Source: an uncultured Anaerolineales bacterium
GTDB taxonomy: Bacteria; Chloroflexota; Anaerolineae; Aggregatilineales; Aggregatilineaceae
Direction of reading: 5' to 3'
DNA: 46,737 nucleotides
Assembly: GCA_937135955.1 (NCBI GenBank)
Contig: CAKZOB010000047.1
Coordinates: forward strand, 1 to 46,737
The notes below the pieces were generated by a model. The model was not told where the DNA came from and did not search any database. It was given only the letters and a program-made list of their open reading frames with translations. A program made the translations under genes and the position numbers. This document shows positions 33,399 to 43,300 of the stretch, in pieces; the stretch's first letter is position 1; each line of letters starts with the position of its first letter.

Positions 33399-34601
33399 AT
33401 GAAAAAGCATTTAGCATTGTTGCTGGTGATTGCGCTGGTGCTGGGGGCGCTGCCCGCCATGACCTCGGCGCAAGAGACCCCTACCCTGTTGATCTGGGCC
33501 GACGAGACCCGCGCCGCCGTCATCGAAGAACTGGGAGTCGCGTTCGAGGAAGAGTACGGCGTTGACCTGGTGGTGCAGCAGCTCGGCTTCGGCGACATCC
33601 GCGACCAACTGCGCATCGCTGGCCCGGCGGGCGAAGGCCCCGACATCATCATTGGCGCGCACGACTGGGTGGGCGAACTGGTGACCAACGGCCTGCTGGC
33701 CCCCATTGACCTGGGTGAGCGCGTGGAAGAGTTCGCGCCGGTGGCCATCACCGCCTTCTCGTGGGAAGGCGAGCTGTACGGCGTGCCCTATGCGGTGGAG
33801 AATGTCGGCTTCTTCTACAACACCGAACTGGTGCCAACCCCGCCCGCGACCTGGGACGAGGTGGTCGAAGTCTCTAAGGCGCTGATGGAAGAGGGCAAGG
33901 CCAAGTACGGCTTCATCCGTCAGGAAGGCGACCCCTATCACTTCTATCCCATTCAGACGGCCTTCGGCGGCTACATCTTCGGCCTGACCGAAGAGGGCGA
34001 CTACAACGCCCAGGATGTAGGCGTGGATAACGAAGGCTCGATCGCGGCGCTGAAGTGGTTGCAGGGCCTGCTCAAAGACGGCCTGATCCCCAGCGGCCTG
34101 GACGGCGGCGCGGCTGAGGCGCTCTTCCAGGATGGTGAAGCGGCCATGTACATCACTGGCCCGTGGAACATTCAGCGCTTCCTGGACGCGGGCGTGCCCT
34201 TCGACATTGCGCCCATCCCGGCTGGCCCCGGCGGCCCTGGCCGTCCATTCATCGGCGCGCAGGCGTTCATGATCAGCGCCTTCAGCCAGAATCCACTGTT
34301 GGCGCAGGCGTTCCTGACCGAGTGGGTGGCTTCCGAAGAGACGCAGCTCGCCCTCTATGAAAAGGGTAACCGCGCTCCCGCGCTGCTGTCGGCACAGGCC
34401 AAGGTCGAAGACCCCTATCTGGCGGCGCTGGCTGTCGCTGCCGAGGCAGGGCAGCCGATGCCGGGTATCCCCGCCATGTCGGCAGTGTGGTCGGCCTGGA
34501 CGGACGCCATCACCCTGGCCATGCAGAATCCCGATGCCGATGCAGCAGAACTAGCGGCCAAGGCGGCGGAAACCATCCGCGCGGCGGCGGCTGCTGAGTA
34601 A
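33399..34601 (+). CDS. malE: Maltose/maltodextrin-binding protein-like (MalE type)
   Basis: This is a 400-aa extracytoplasmic binding protein. A signal peptide (MKKHLALLLVIALVLGAL, cleavage near TSA-QE) is present, with no lipobox Cys. The mature domain has MalE-like features: TLLIWADET, VVQQLGFGDIRDQL, GPDIIIGAHDWVGEL, YGVPYAVENVGFFYN and AAMYITGPWNI. GGAGGAACCT precedes the ATG. It is followed by MalF- and MalG-like permeases and an alpha-glucan hydrolase, which supports maltodextrin as substrate. A hairpin at 34637-34663 separates it from malF. Confidence 0.9.
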   Translation: MKKHLALLLVIALVLGALPAMTSAQETPTLLIWADETRAAVIEELGVAFEEEYGVDLVVQQLGFGDIRDQLRIAGPAGEGPDIIIGAHDWVGELVTNGLLAPIDLGERVEEFAPVAITAFSWEGELYGVPYAVENVGFFYNTELVPTPPATWDEVVEVSKALMEEGKAKYGFIRQEGDPYHFYPIQTAFGGYIFGLTEEGDYNAQDVGVDNEGSIAALKWLQGLLKDGLIPSGLDGGAAEALFQDGEAAMYITGPWNIQRFLDAGVPFDIAPIPAGPGGPGRPFIGAQAFMISAFSQNPLLAQAFLTEWVASEETQLALYEKGNRAPALLSAQAKVEDPYLAALAVAAEAGQPMPGIPAMSAVWSAWTDAITLAMQNPDADAAELAAKAAETIRAAAAAE

Positions 34602-34636
34602 ACCGGTCCGCTCGAGCATTCTCGAATGCCCTGTGC

Positions 34637-34663
34637 AGGGGTCGGCACACCATGCCGACCCCT
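34637..34663 (+). terminator. Intra-operon hairpin between malE and malF
   Basis: AGGGGTCGGCA (34637-34647) pairs perfectly with TGCCGACCCCT (34653-34663) around a 5-nt loop. The following stretch is T-poor, so read-through is expected. It mirrors the hairpin at 12806-12832 in the first sugar operon. Confidence 0.6.
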
Positions 34664-34741
34664 TGCCCCACCAGGAGCATGATCCGAAAGGAGGAGGCGC
34701 GCTATCGCTGACCGGCAGGTCGGTTGGGCGCGCAGAATGCC

Positions 34742-36415
34742 ATGGAAACTGCAAGGGGTGCTTTATCTCGCCCGCCTGCCGCGTTGTTCTCGTCCCGCTC
34801 GCTGTTGATCACAGTGTTGCGGCTGATAGCGCTGGCACTGATTGATGCTTTTGCCATCTGGTTTGTCACCCGGCTGGTCAACGATGGGGAATATCTCCTG
34901 GCGATCTTCGCCGCCGTGATCACGGTGGCGATCAACGTCGCTTTCCTCTTTGAGGGCATGTATCCCTATCGCTGGTTTGCCCCTGGCCTGACCTTACTTA
35001 TTCTGATGATTATTTATCCCACCATTTTCACACTGTATGTGGCCTTCACCAACTATAAAGACGGCAACCTACTGACGCGCGTGCAGGCGGAAGACGTGTT
35101 GCTCAGCCGCACTTTTTTGCCAGAAGACGCCAAGACCTATAGCTGGACGGCGTTCCGTTCGCTGGAAGACCCCAATCGCTGGGCGCTGTGGCTGATCCCG
35201 ACAGATGGTGAGGGCGAAGCGCTCTTTGCCGAGCCAGGCCAGGCCACACCCTTGAGCGAGATCGATCTGGGCGAGAACACCCTGGATGAGGACGGCATTC
35301 CCACCGGCCTGCCGGGCTGGGAACGGGTGCCCTTTGCCAAGACAATTGCCATCCTGGATAGCGTGCTGGCCAAGACCGAGTTCGGGGAAGAGGATGAGAA
35401 ATTCATGCTCAACCCCAAGAACCCCACCAAGCAGGCCGGGCGCTTCGAGCGCAAATACACCCTCAACGACGACGGCACGCTCTACGACAACGAGACCGGC
35501 GTGACCTACAAAGCCATCCGGGGCACGTATACACCGGTTGACGGGCCGTACAAGAACGCGCAGGGCCAGGTGACCGATGCCGAAGGGCAACCGTTGCCGG
35601 TGATCCGCCCCGGCTACTACGTGCCGATCGGCCTGGACAACTTCAAACGCCTGATCGAAAGCGACAAAATTCGCGGGCCGTTCATCCGCGTCTTCCTGTG
35701 GACGTTCGCGCACGCCTTCTTCACCGTGTTCATCACCTTCTGGTTTGGGCTGTTCCTGGCGCTGCTGCTCAATGTCAGGTTCACGCCGGGGCGCGCGGTG
35801 CTGCGCACCCTGTTGCTGGTGCCCTACGCCATGCCCGCTTTCATCAGCGTGCTGGTGTGGAAGGGCCTGCTCAACGAGCAACTCGGCGTGATCAACAAAT
35901 TCCTGACCTCGCTGCCCTTCATTGACACGGGGCCGCGTTGGACATCGAGCGCCCTCTGGGTGAAGGTGGCCATCCTGCTCATTCAACTGTGGCTGGGCTT
36001 CCCCTACATGATGTTGATCACCACCGGTGCGCTGCAATCGCTGCCGGGTGACATTTACGAGGCGGCGCGGGTGGATGGCGCAAACGCCTTCCAGCAGTTC
36101 CGTCACCTGACGCTGCCCATGTTGCTGGTGGCAGTGGGACCGTTGCTGATCGCCTCGTTTGCCTTCAACTTCAACAACTTCACCATCGTTGAGCTGTTCA
36201 ATAAGGGCGGCCCGCCCATCTCGCCCGATCAGCCCGCTGGTCACAGCGACATCCTGATCACCTATACCTACGAGCTGGCCTTCGGCAGCGGGCGCGGCGC
36301 AGACTACGGCTTTGCTTCCACGATCACCCTGGTGATCTTCCTCATCGTGGCGCTGATCACGGTCTTCAACTTCCGCTTCACGCGCTCGTGGGAGGAGATT
36401 TCAGAAAATGTCTAG
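34742..36415 (+). CDS. malF: Maltose-type ABC transporter permease with large periplasmic domain (MalF)
   Basis: This is a ~557-aa permease. Three hydrophobic segments in the first ~105 residues are followed by a ~210-residue extracytoplasmic region (the P2-domain position of MalF, here including F-E-R-K-Y-T-L-N-D-D-G-T-L-Y and R-P-G-Y-Y-V-P-I-G-L-D-N-F) and then the core membrane segments. The EAA loop EAARVDGANAFQQFRHLTLP is canonical. The start is uncertain: ATG 34742 lacks a clear ribosome site, TTG 34724 is in frame, and a strong AAGGAGGAGG at 34688-34697 is too far upstream for either. It overlaps malG by 8 bp. Confidence 0.92.
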   Translation: METARGALSRPPAALFSSRSLLITVLRLIALALIDAFAIWFVTRLVNDGEYLLAIFAAVITVAINVAFLFEGMYPYRWFAPGLTLLILMIIYPTIFTLYVAFTNYKDGNLLTRVQAEDVLLSRTFLPEDAKTYSWTAFRSLEDPNRWALWLIPTDGEGEALFAEPGQATPLSEIDLGENTLDEDGIPTGLPGWERVPFAKTIAILDSVLAKTEFGEEDEKFMLNPKNPTKQAGRFERKYTLNDDGTLYDNETGVTYKAIRGTYTPVDGPYKNAQGQVTDAEGQPLPVIRPGYYVPIGLDNFKRLIESDKIRGPFIRVFLWTFAHAFFTVFITFWFGLFLALLLNVRFTPGRAVLRTLLLVPYAMPAFISVLVWKGLLNEQLGVINKFLTSLPFIDTGPRWTSSALWVKVAILLIQLWLGFPYMMLITTGALQSLPGDIYEAARVDGANAFQQFRHLTLPMLLVAVGPLLIASFAFNFNNFTIVELFNKGGPPISPDQPAGHSDILITYTYELAFGSGRGADYGFASTITLVIFLIVALITVFNFRFTRSWEEISENV

Positions 36416-37295
36416 CCTCAGCTACGTCATGCACAACAAGATGGCGCGCGACCGCTGGCTGAACTACCTGCTGCGGCTGTTCCTGGTGATCCTGGCGTTG
36501 TTCTTCGCCTTCTTTCCCATCATCTGGATCATCTCGGCGTCGTTCGATCAGACGGGCACGCTCAACACGCAGCGCCTCATCCCGCGCAACGCCGGCCTGG
36601 GCAACTACGACAGGCTGCTCAGCAGCGACATTCACCCCTTTGGCCGCTGGATGTGGAACTCGATCAAGGTGGCTTCGATCACCGCGTTTCTGACGGTGCT
36701 GGTCAGTGCCATCAGCGCCTATGCCTTCTCGCGCTTTCGTTTCCGCGGGCGGCGTAGCCTGATGTTGACCGTGTTCATCGTGCAGGTCTTCCCGAACTCG
36801 CTGACCATCGTCGCGACCTTCCTGCTCATTCAGACCATCGGGCGGCATGTGTCGTGGCTGGGGCTGAACACGCACGGCGGGCTGATCCTGGTCTACCTGG
36901 GCGGGGCGCTGGGCATCAACACCTGGCTGATGAAGGGCTTCTTCGACTCCATCCCGCGCGACCTGGACGAGTCGGCGCGCATTGACGGCGCGTCGGACTG
37001 GTTGATCTTCTGGCGGATCATCATCCCGCTGGTGCGTCCGGTGCTGGCGGTGGTGGGCATTCTGTCCTTCATCGGCACCTATGGCGACGTGATCATCTCG
37101 TTGACGCTGCTGAAGGACAAAGACGTGCAGACACTGGCCGTTGGCCTCAACCGCTTCATCAGCGACAGCTTCAACCGCGAGTGGGGCGTCTTTTCGGCGG
37201 GGGCGCTGATCGGCGCCATCCCCATCGTCGTGCTGATTCTCAGCTTCCAGCGCTTCTTTGTCAGCGGCCTGACCGAGGGTGCGGTCAAGGGCTAG
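36408..37295 (+). CDS. malG: Maltose-type ABC transporter permease (MalG)
   Basis: This is a 295-aa permease with six membrane segments and a canonical EAA loop (ESARIDGASDWLIFWRIIIP). The C-terminus EGAVKG is typical of MalG, whose end reaches into the transport path. It overlaps the malF end by 8 bp and lies upstream of a GH13 gene. No ATPase gene is linked. Confidence 0.93.
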   Translation: MSSLSYVMHNKMARDRWLNYLLRLFLVILALFFAFFPIIWIISASFDQTGTLNTQRLIPRNAGLGNYDRLLSSDIHPFGRWMWNSIKVASITAFLTVLVSAISAYAFSRFRFRGRRSLMLTVFIVQVFPNSLTIVATFLLIQTIGRHVSWLGLNTHGGLILVYLGGALGINTWLMKGFFDSIPRDLDESARIDGASDWLIFWRIIIPLVRPVLAVVGILSFIGTYGDVIISLTLLKDKDVQTLAVGLNRFISDSFNREWGVFSAGALIGAIPIVVLILSFQRFFVSGLTEGAVKG

Positions 37296-37317
37296 GCGCG
37301 ACCACATTTCGACTTCG

Positions 37318-37372
37318 AATTGCGGGATTGCGGAGTACGGAATGTCAAATTCGCCACCCGCAGTCCGCAATT
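37318..37372 (+). other. Imperfect hairpin between malG and the GH13 gene
   Basis: AATTGCGGGATTGCGG (37318-37333) pairs with CCGCAGTCCGCAATT (37358-37372) with a few mismatches. It may reduce read-through into the hydrolase gene. Confidence 0.5.
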
Positions 37373-37403
37373 CTGGCAGCGAGTTGAATTCTGGCGGTCT
37401 TCT

Positions 37404-39035
37404 GTGGAATTCATTTTCGGCACCTTTGCCACTGACGAACTGAAAGTCGTCCATCACCGGACGGCGCGATGGGGAGTACAGCACGGCTTCGCGCTGTCCC
37501 CCCGCGATCCTTCTCCCGGTCAACCTGTCACCCTGACGGTGCGGGTTGGCACCGACTTCACGGCGGACGCTGTTGCCTGTTACTACACACTGGATGGCAG
37601 CGTCCCCGCCGGTTCGCGCGGCGTGCCCGCCAACGGGCAGGTCGTGGACTTGCAACAGGTGGCTATCGAATGGGACACGATCGCCTGGGGCTATGTGACG
37701 CGCTGGCAGGGCACTTTGCCCCCGCTGCCAGAAGGTTCAGTCGTGCGCTATCGCATCGGCGTGTGGGCCGATGACGGGCCGGAGGTCTTCGCGGACTGGC
37801 CCCCCGTGCAGGACCTCGCCGAACGCGCGGCGGCGGCCTTCTTCCTCGGCGAGGAAAAGACGGCGATCGTGCCACCTGCCCCAGGCGACGGGCTGGTGTT
37901 CGACTATCACGTGGATCGTCTGCGACCGCCGGACTGGGCGCGAGAAGCGGTCATCTACCAGGTTTTTGTAGATCGTTTCTACCCCGGTGACGGGCGCGAA
38001 TGGCTGCGACCGGATTCGCTGCGCGGTTTCTTTGGCGGGACGCTGTGGGGCGTGCGCGACAAAGTGGACTACATCGCCAGCCTGGGCGCGACGTGTATCT
38101 GGCTCAGCCCGACCTGGGTCAGCCCGTCGCATCACGGCTACGACGTGATGGACTACACGCGCACTGAACCGCGCCTGGGGGGCGACGAGGCGCTGCACGC
38201 TCTGGTCGAGGCGGCTCATGCGCGGGGCATCCGCGTGCTGCTCGACCTGGTGTGCAACCATCTGTCGCACCAGCACCCCATCTTTCAGGAAGCGCTGCAC
38301 AACCCAAACAGCCCCTACCGCGCCTGGTTCACCTTCGACGATTCGCCGATCGGCTACCGCACCTTCTTCGGCGTGCGCTCCATGCCGCAGCTCAATCTGG
38401 CACACCCCGACGCGCGCGCCTGGATGCTGGATATCGCCCGCTACTGGCTGCGCGAGTTCGACGTAGACGGCTACCGGCTGGACTATGCCAACGGGCCGGG
38501 GCCTGGCTTCTGGGCGGACTTCCGCGCCGCCTGCCGTGCAGTCAAGCCGGATTGCTTCTGCTTCGGCGAGATCGTGGATCAGCCCTCAGCCTGGCTAGCC
38601 TACATCGGGCGGCTGGATGGTTGCCTGGACTTTCACGTGACCGATGCGCTGCGCAAGACGTTCGCCTACCGCGCCTGGAGCGAGGCCGACTTCGAGCGCT
38701 TCGCAGCCCGTCACGAGGTGTATTTTGCGGGCGAGGGCGACTTCATCCGCCCAACCTCCCTGGACAATCACGACATGGATCGCTTCCTGTTCGCCGCTGG
38801 CGGCGACAAAGCAGCGTTGCGCCGCGCCGCTGAGGTACAGATGCGCCTGCCCGGCCCGCCGGTCATCTATTACGGCACCGAGGTCGGCCTGACACAGCGC
38901 CAGGGCAAAGGCGGGGCGCTGGGCCTGGAGTCCAGCCGCGAGCCGATGATCTGGGGCAGCCGACAGGATGCTGACCTGCTGGCCTTCTACCGCGACCTGA
39001 TCCGCCGCCGGCAACAAAACGCGCCCTGGCGCTGA
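37404..39035 (+). CDS. GH13 alpha-glucan hydrolase (cyclomaltodextrinase/neopullulanase-like)
   Basis: This is a ~543-aa, probably cytosolic enzyme cleaving maltodextrins brought in by MalEFG. An N-terminal beta-sandwich domain (~150 residues) precedes the catalytic barrel (VIYQVFVDRFYPGD). The four GH13 regions are present: DLVCNH, GYRLDYANG with the nucleophile Asp, GEIVD with the acid Glu, and LDNHDMDR with the third carboxylate. The protein stops soon after barrel helix 8 (FYRDLIRRRQQNAPWR), so the usual C-terminal beta domain is missing. The start is probably GTG 37404 (GGCGGT upstream); the open frame extends to 37320 through the hairpin. Confidence 0.87.
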   Translation: MEFIFGTFATDELKVVHHRTARWGVQHGFALSPRDPSPGQPVTLTVRVGTDFTADAVACYYTLDGSVPAGSRGVPANGQVVDLQQVAIEWDTIAWGYVTRWQGTLPPLPEGSVVRYRIGVWADDGPEVFADWPPVQDLAERAAAAFFLGEEKTAIVPPAPGDGLVFDYHVDRLRPPDWAREAVIYQVFVDRFYPGDGREWLRPDSLRGFFGGTLWGVRDKVDYIASLGATCIWLSPTWVSPSHHGYDVMDYTRTEPRLGGDEALHALVEAAHARGIRVLLDLVCNHLSHQHPIFQEALHNPNSPYRAWFTFDDSPIGYRTFFGVRSMPQLNLAHPDARAWMLDIARYWLREFDVDGYRLDYANGPGPGFWADFRAACRAVKPDCFCFGEIVDQPSAWLAYIGRLDGCLDFHVTDALRKTFAYRAWSEADFERFAARHEVYFAGEGDFIRPTSLDNHDMDRFLFAAGGDKAALRRAAEVQMRLPGPPVIYYGTEVGLTQRQGKGGALGLESSREPMIWGSRQDADLLAFYRDLIRRRQQNAPWR

Positions 39036-39128
39036 GGGAACAGCCCGACTCCCGCTATAATAGATGGCGTTGTTTGCTGATGGCTGAACGCCGACGGCTG
39101 AAGACTGTGCCATGAGGGAGAGATTTGC

Positions 39129-40163
39129 ATGTCCCAAAAAATCGTGACGTTTGGGGAGATCATGATGCGCCTGACGCCACCCGGCATGTTGCGCCTGACC
39201 CAAACTACGTCGTTCGACGTGACGTTTGGCGGCGGCGAGGCCAACGTGGCCGCCTCGCTGGCGCACTACGGCGTGCCGGTGGACTTCGTCACCCGCCTGC
39301 CCGCCAACGACCTGGGCGACGCCTGCCTGCAATTTCTGCGCGGGCATGGCATCGGCACGGATAAGATCATACGCGGGGGAGAACGGCTGGGCATTTATTT
39401 CCTGGAGATGGGGGCGGCACAGCGCGGCAGCAAGGTGGTCTACGACCGCGCCTACTCATCCATCGCCACCATCGAGCCGGGCATGATTGACTGGCGCGCC
39501 GCCTTCGCCGATGCCGATTGGTTTCACTGGACGGGTATCACCCCCGCCATCGCTGCGGGCACTGCCGCCGTCTGCCTGGAGGCCGTCCAAACCGCCCGCG
39601 AGATGGGCCTGACTGTCTCGTGCGACCTGAACTATCGCAAAAAGCTATGGCGCTGGGGCAGGAGAGCGGGCGAGGTGATGGCTGAGTTGGTCAGCCTGTG
39701 CGACGTAGCGGTGGGCAACGAGGAAGACGCCGCGCAGGTCTTCGGCATTCACGCGCCGGACACCGACGTGATCGCGGGCAAAGTCGAGGCGGAGAAATAT
39801 CGCAGCGTCTGCGAGCAACTGAACGCCCGCTTCCCCTCCCTCAAGACGATCGCCATCACGCTGCGCGGTTCGCTCTCGGCCAGTCACAACACGTGGTCGG
39901 GTGTGCTATGGGACGGCGGGCGCTTCTACACCGGTACCACCTACGACATTACCCATATCGTGGATCGCGTGGGCGGCGGCGATGCCTTCGTCGGCGGCCT
40001 GATCTACGGCCTGCGGACCTACGACGACCGTCAGCGCGCCCTGGAGTTCGCCATCGCCGCCTCGTGCCTGAAACACTCCATCTACGGCGACTTCAACCTG
40101 GTGACAGTCGAAGAAGTGGAGAAGCTCATGGCGGGCGACGCCTCCGGGCGCGTTTCGCGCTAG
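39129..40163 (+). CDS. kdgK: PfkB-family sugar kinase, 2-keto-3-deoxygluconate kinase-like
   Basis: This is a 344-aa ATP-dependent sugar kinase. The N-terminal VTFGEIMMRLTPPG and FGGGEANVAASLA are typical of KDG kinases, and the C-terminal PfkB signature DRVGGGDAFVGGLIYG carries the catalytic Asp. The SCDLNYRKKLW segment also favours KdgK. It would phosphorylate 2-keto-3-deoxygluconate to KDPG, but other sugars are possible. GGGAGAG precedes the ATG. A TATAAT at 39056-39061 lacks a clear -35 box; the gene may be read from the maltose operon. Confidence 0.85.
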   Translation: MSQKIVTFGEIMMRLTPPGMLRLTQTTSFDVTFGGGEANVAASLAHYGVPVDFVTRLPANDLGDACLQFLRGHGIGTDKIIRGGERLGIYFLEMGAAQRGSKVVYDRAYSSIATIEPGMIDWRAAFADADWFHWTGITPAIAAGTAAVCLEAVQTAREMGLTVSCDLNYRKKLWRWGRRAGEVMAELVSLCDVAVGNEEDAAQVFGIHAPDTDVIAGKVEAEKYRSVCEQLNARFPSLKTIAITLRGSLSASHNTWSGVLWDGGRFYTGTTYDITHIVDRVGGGDAFVGGLIYGLRTYDDRQRALEFAIAASCLKHSIYGDFNLVTVEEVEKLMAGDASGRVSR

Positions 40164-40244
40164 CGTGCGTGATGTTTTTCTTCCGTCCCCTGTCCCTTTC
40201 TGTCGTGTTAGGGACTGAGGGGGCTAATGCGTAGAGCGAACAGG

Positions 40245-40274
40245 TCTCCCTCGCCCAGCGCTGGGCGAGGGAGA
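40245..40274. terminator. Perfect 30-bp palindrome between convergent genes
   Basis: TCTCCCTCGCCCAGC is followed at once by its exact reverse complement. It lies between kdgK and the convergent DUF5107/TPR gene. It probably stops transcription from both sides although T runs are short. The remaining 40164-40375 sequence shows nothing else. Confidence 0.6.
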
Positions 40275-40375
40275 TTTGCAGGCAAGCACATGATCTGCTT
40301 TGGGGAGAAAGCACGCCGGGCGTAGCGAGGCGCTCGGCTCCGCAAGGGTGAGAGAGGCGTCGTGGGGAGCGCCCT

Positions 40376-43300
40376 TCATCTCCCTTCTACTTCAGTGACT
40401 TTCCACTCGCGCAACATGGCCAGGTGAATTGTGGCCCCCAGATGATGCGGCTCTTCGCCCAAGATGAGGCCAAACTGTTCTTCCGCCTGATCGTACTGCC
40501 CCTGGCCGAGATAGCCCAGCGCCATCATGTAGTGGCAGTGGAGGCGGTTGCGCCGGTTCAAGTCCTCGTCAAAGACCAGGAAGTCGGGCAACGACACCGC
40601 GAAATAGTCCATCACCACCTGATCGTTGAGATGCGTCTGCCCATACTCGACCAACCGCGCGAAAACGCGCTGTGCTCCTTCGGGCCGGTTGAGCTTTTTC
40701 AGCGCCAACCCCTGATAGAAGATCATATCCGGCGGCTGATCGTTGTAGTACATGGGAGAGGTTGGCTCCAGGGTGCCCTCCGAAGCTCGCTGGAAACAGG
40801 CCAGGGCGCGTTCGGGTTGCCCCAGGGTTTCATAGGCGCAGCCGAGAAAGTAGAAGATGTGATTCTCCTGAGCGCTGATCAGTTTGCCCTCACCGAGGTT
40901 GGGCGGATACACCTGCGCCCGCTCTAACAACGAGATCGCCTCGGCGGGTTGTCCTGCCGCCAGACGGCCTCTGGCAAGCTGAACCAGACTGAGCACATAC
41001 TGACCGGTCACTTTGCCCTCGCCCCCTTCCCAGGGGTGGAAGGTGCGGCTCAGCAGGATATCCAGCGCCTCGGCGGGGCGACCGAGCACATTCAGCAGGG
41101 TGACCCGCTCGATGGTGAGATCGTCGCGCTGCTTCACCAGCGCTGCGTGACGCTCCAGGTCGGCCAGACGGGCCGCCGGCTCATGACCGAGTCTCTTGCG
41201 CAGTTGATCCAGTTCAAAGAAGACGCGCGCGTCCGTCGGATCGAGTGCAAATGCTTGCTCATAAAGCTGCAGAGCGCGGGCGGGGTCACGGCGCTTGTTC
41301 ATGGTCGCCAGCCCCAGGTTGCGGTACACGGTGGGAAAGGAGGGGGCGAGCGCCTGAGCGCGTTCCCAGGCGGCAATCGCCTCTTCGTAGCGCCGATGAG
41401 CATACCAGAAGTTGCCCAGGTAGTAAGGTGCGCGGGCGTCTTCGGGACAGTGCGCGATCGCAGCTTGCAGGGCTGGCACTGCTTCTAGTTGATTGGGAAA
41501 GCAATAGTCCGGCGGCAGCTCCCGCGCCTGCTGGAAGCACTCGCTAGCCTGTTCTGCTTGGCCAGCCTGCAGACAAACCCATCCCTGGAAGTATTTCACC
41601 ATGGGATCGGTGAGAGGTGCTTCGTCCAGCAGGGCAATGGCGTCGCTGAAAAAGCCTGCGTGCGCATAATCGAGCGCGATCTCGATGTAAGAATGGACAT
41701 TGCCGCGCATCAACTCGCGATAGGTGGAGTCGCCCGTCAACAGAAAACGCTCGTACCAGGCCCCGAAGTCCAGGCAATCCAGAGACAGACTGTGTTGCAC
41801 TTCGCCAAGCGCTTCGTCCACACGCCGTAGGTGACGCAGGGCCGCCGCTTTCAAATGGCGGGCCTTGTGATGGTGAGCATTTGTCACCAGGGCGTTGTCG
41901 GCTAGCTCGACGGCCTCGTCGCAGCGCCCGGAACGAGCGGCAAGCCGCGCCAGTTCAAAATAGGCCGGGCTGCGCCAGGCCGCGTTCCAGACGGCCTTGT
42001 AGAAAGCATCAAATGCTTCCTGGAAACGCCCCTGCATCTTGAGAGCCAGACCGAGGTTGTAGAAGGGTTCTCCGTCGTAAGGATTCGGATTGCGCAGGGT
42101 GAGCCGCTGAATTGCTCGCCGGAAGTAGCCTTCGGCCTCGGCGAACTTCGCACGGCGATAGAGCAACAACCCCAGCGCATTGTTGCAGCGCGCGTCTCCC
42201 GGATCGCGCCGTAGCGCTTCTTCGTAGTAGGGTTCAGGCTCGTAAGTGGCGTGACGGTATTGCTCCAGGTGCAGCCCGTTGAGATACAGCTCCTCGTTGG
42301 AGACGATCTCCTGAGGGGGCCTGGCGGCGGTGGCTGGGTCTGGAATGGCTGGCTTTGTCTCAGGCAAGGGTGTGAAGGAGATCAATTCCTGCCCGTCCGC
42401 CAGGACGCGCAGTGTCACCTGCTGAGGGGCGGTGCCTTTGGGCAAGACGACTGTGCGCTGAAGCGTGATTTCTGGCGAGAGCGCGGCTCCCTGAGCAAAG
42501 AGCTTCTGACCCGCTGCCCATAGCTCCACCTGCACCGTGCGCGGACTGCTCAGGTAAACCCCCAGGGTGGCCACCTCGCCGGTTACTTCCAGATTGATCA
42601 CCGCGTCTTTGCTGGCATTTTTCGGCGGGCCAATCCGTTTGAACGGCATGAAGACCTGGGTGAAGCGCTTTTCCTCACCGGGCATCAGCCACGAGAAATC
42701 GGGCTGATTGTCCGTATAGGCTCCGCACATCAGCTCCACATAGGGGCCGTCTTCATCGGTGAGCTGCCGATCCCAGGCCCGCCCGAAGTCACCGTTGCCC
42801 CATGTCCACTGCTTCTTGCCTGGGACAACATGGTGATTGGCAACGTGCACCATGCCCGCCTGAACGCCGTGATCGTAACAGCCCAGAAAGTCGAAATCGG
42901 AGTGATAGGCCATGTAGGAGGTGGGGACGGGGAGGTTCTTGTAGCGCGAGATGTCGGTCCCTGGTGCGTAGTTGACCTTGTAATACACTCCCGTGGCGAT
43001 CGGAAAGTCCGATACATCGCGCTTGCCGTGATCCATCACCGCGTACACATCCGGCGGGAAGACCGACTGATAGTCGTCGTTGACGTGTACCGCCGGATTG
43101 GCCCACCACAAGAAGGTTTGCGGTTCGCTGGTGCGGTTGTAAAGCTGAACCCGCACTTCCAGGTAGGCTCGGTCGGGGTAGAGGGTGAAACCCGCCATGC
43201 CCTTGGTGCGGAACATGCGCTCGATCTCGCTGAACCAGACCGTCTTGCTGCCGTCTGGGTTTTCCTGGATGCGATAATCCACCGGCTCGAAGGTGCTGGG

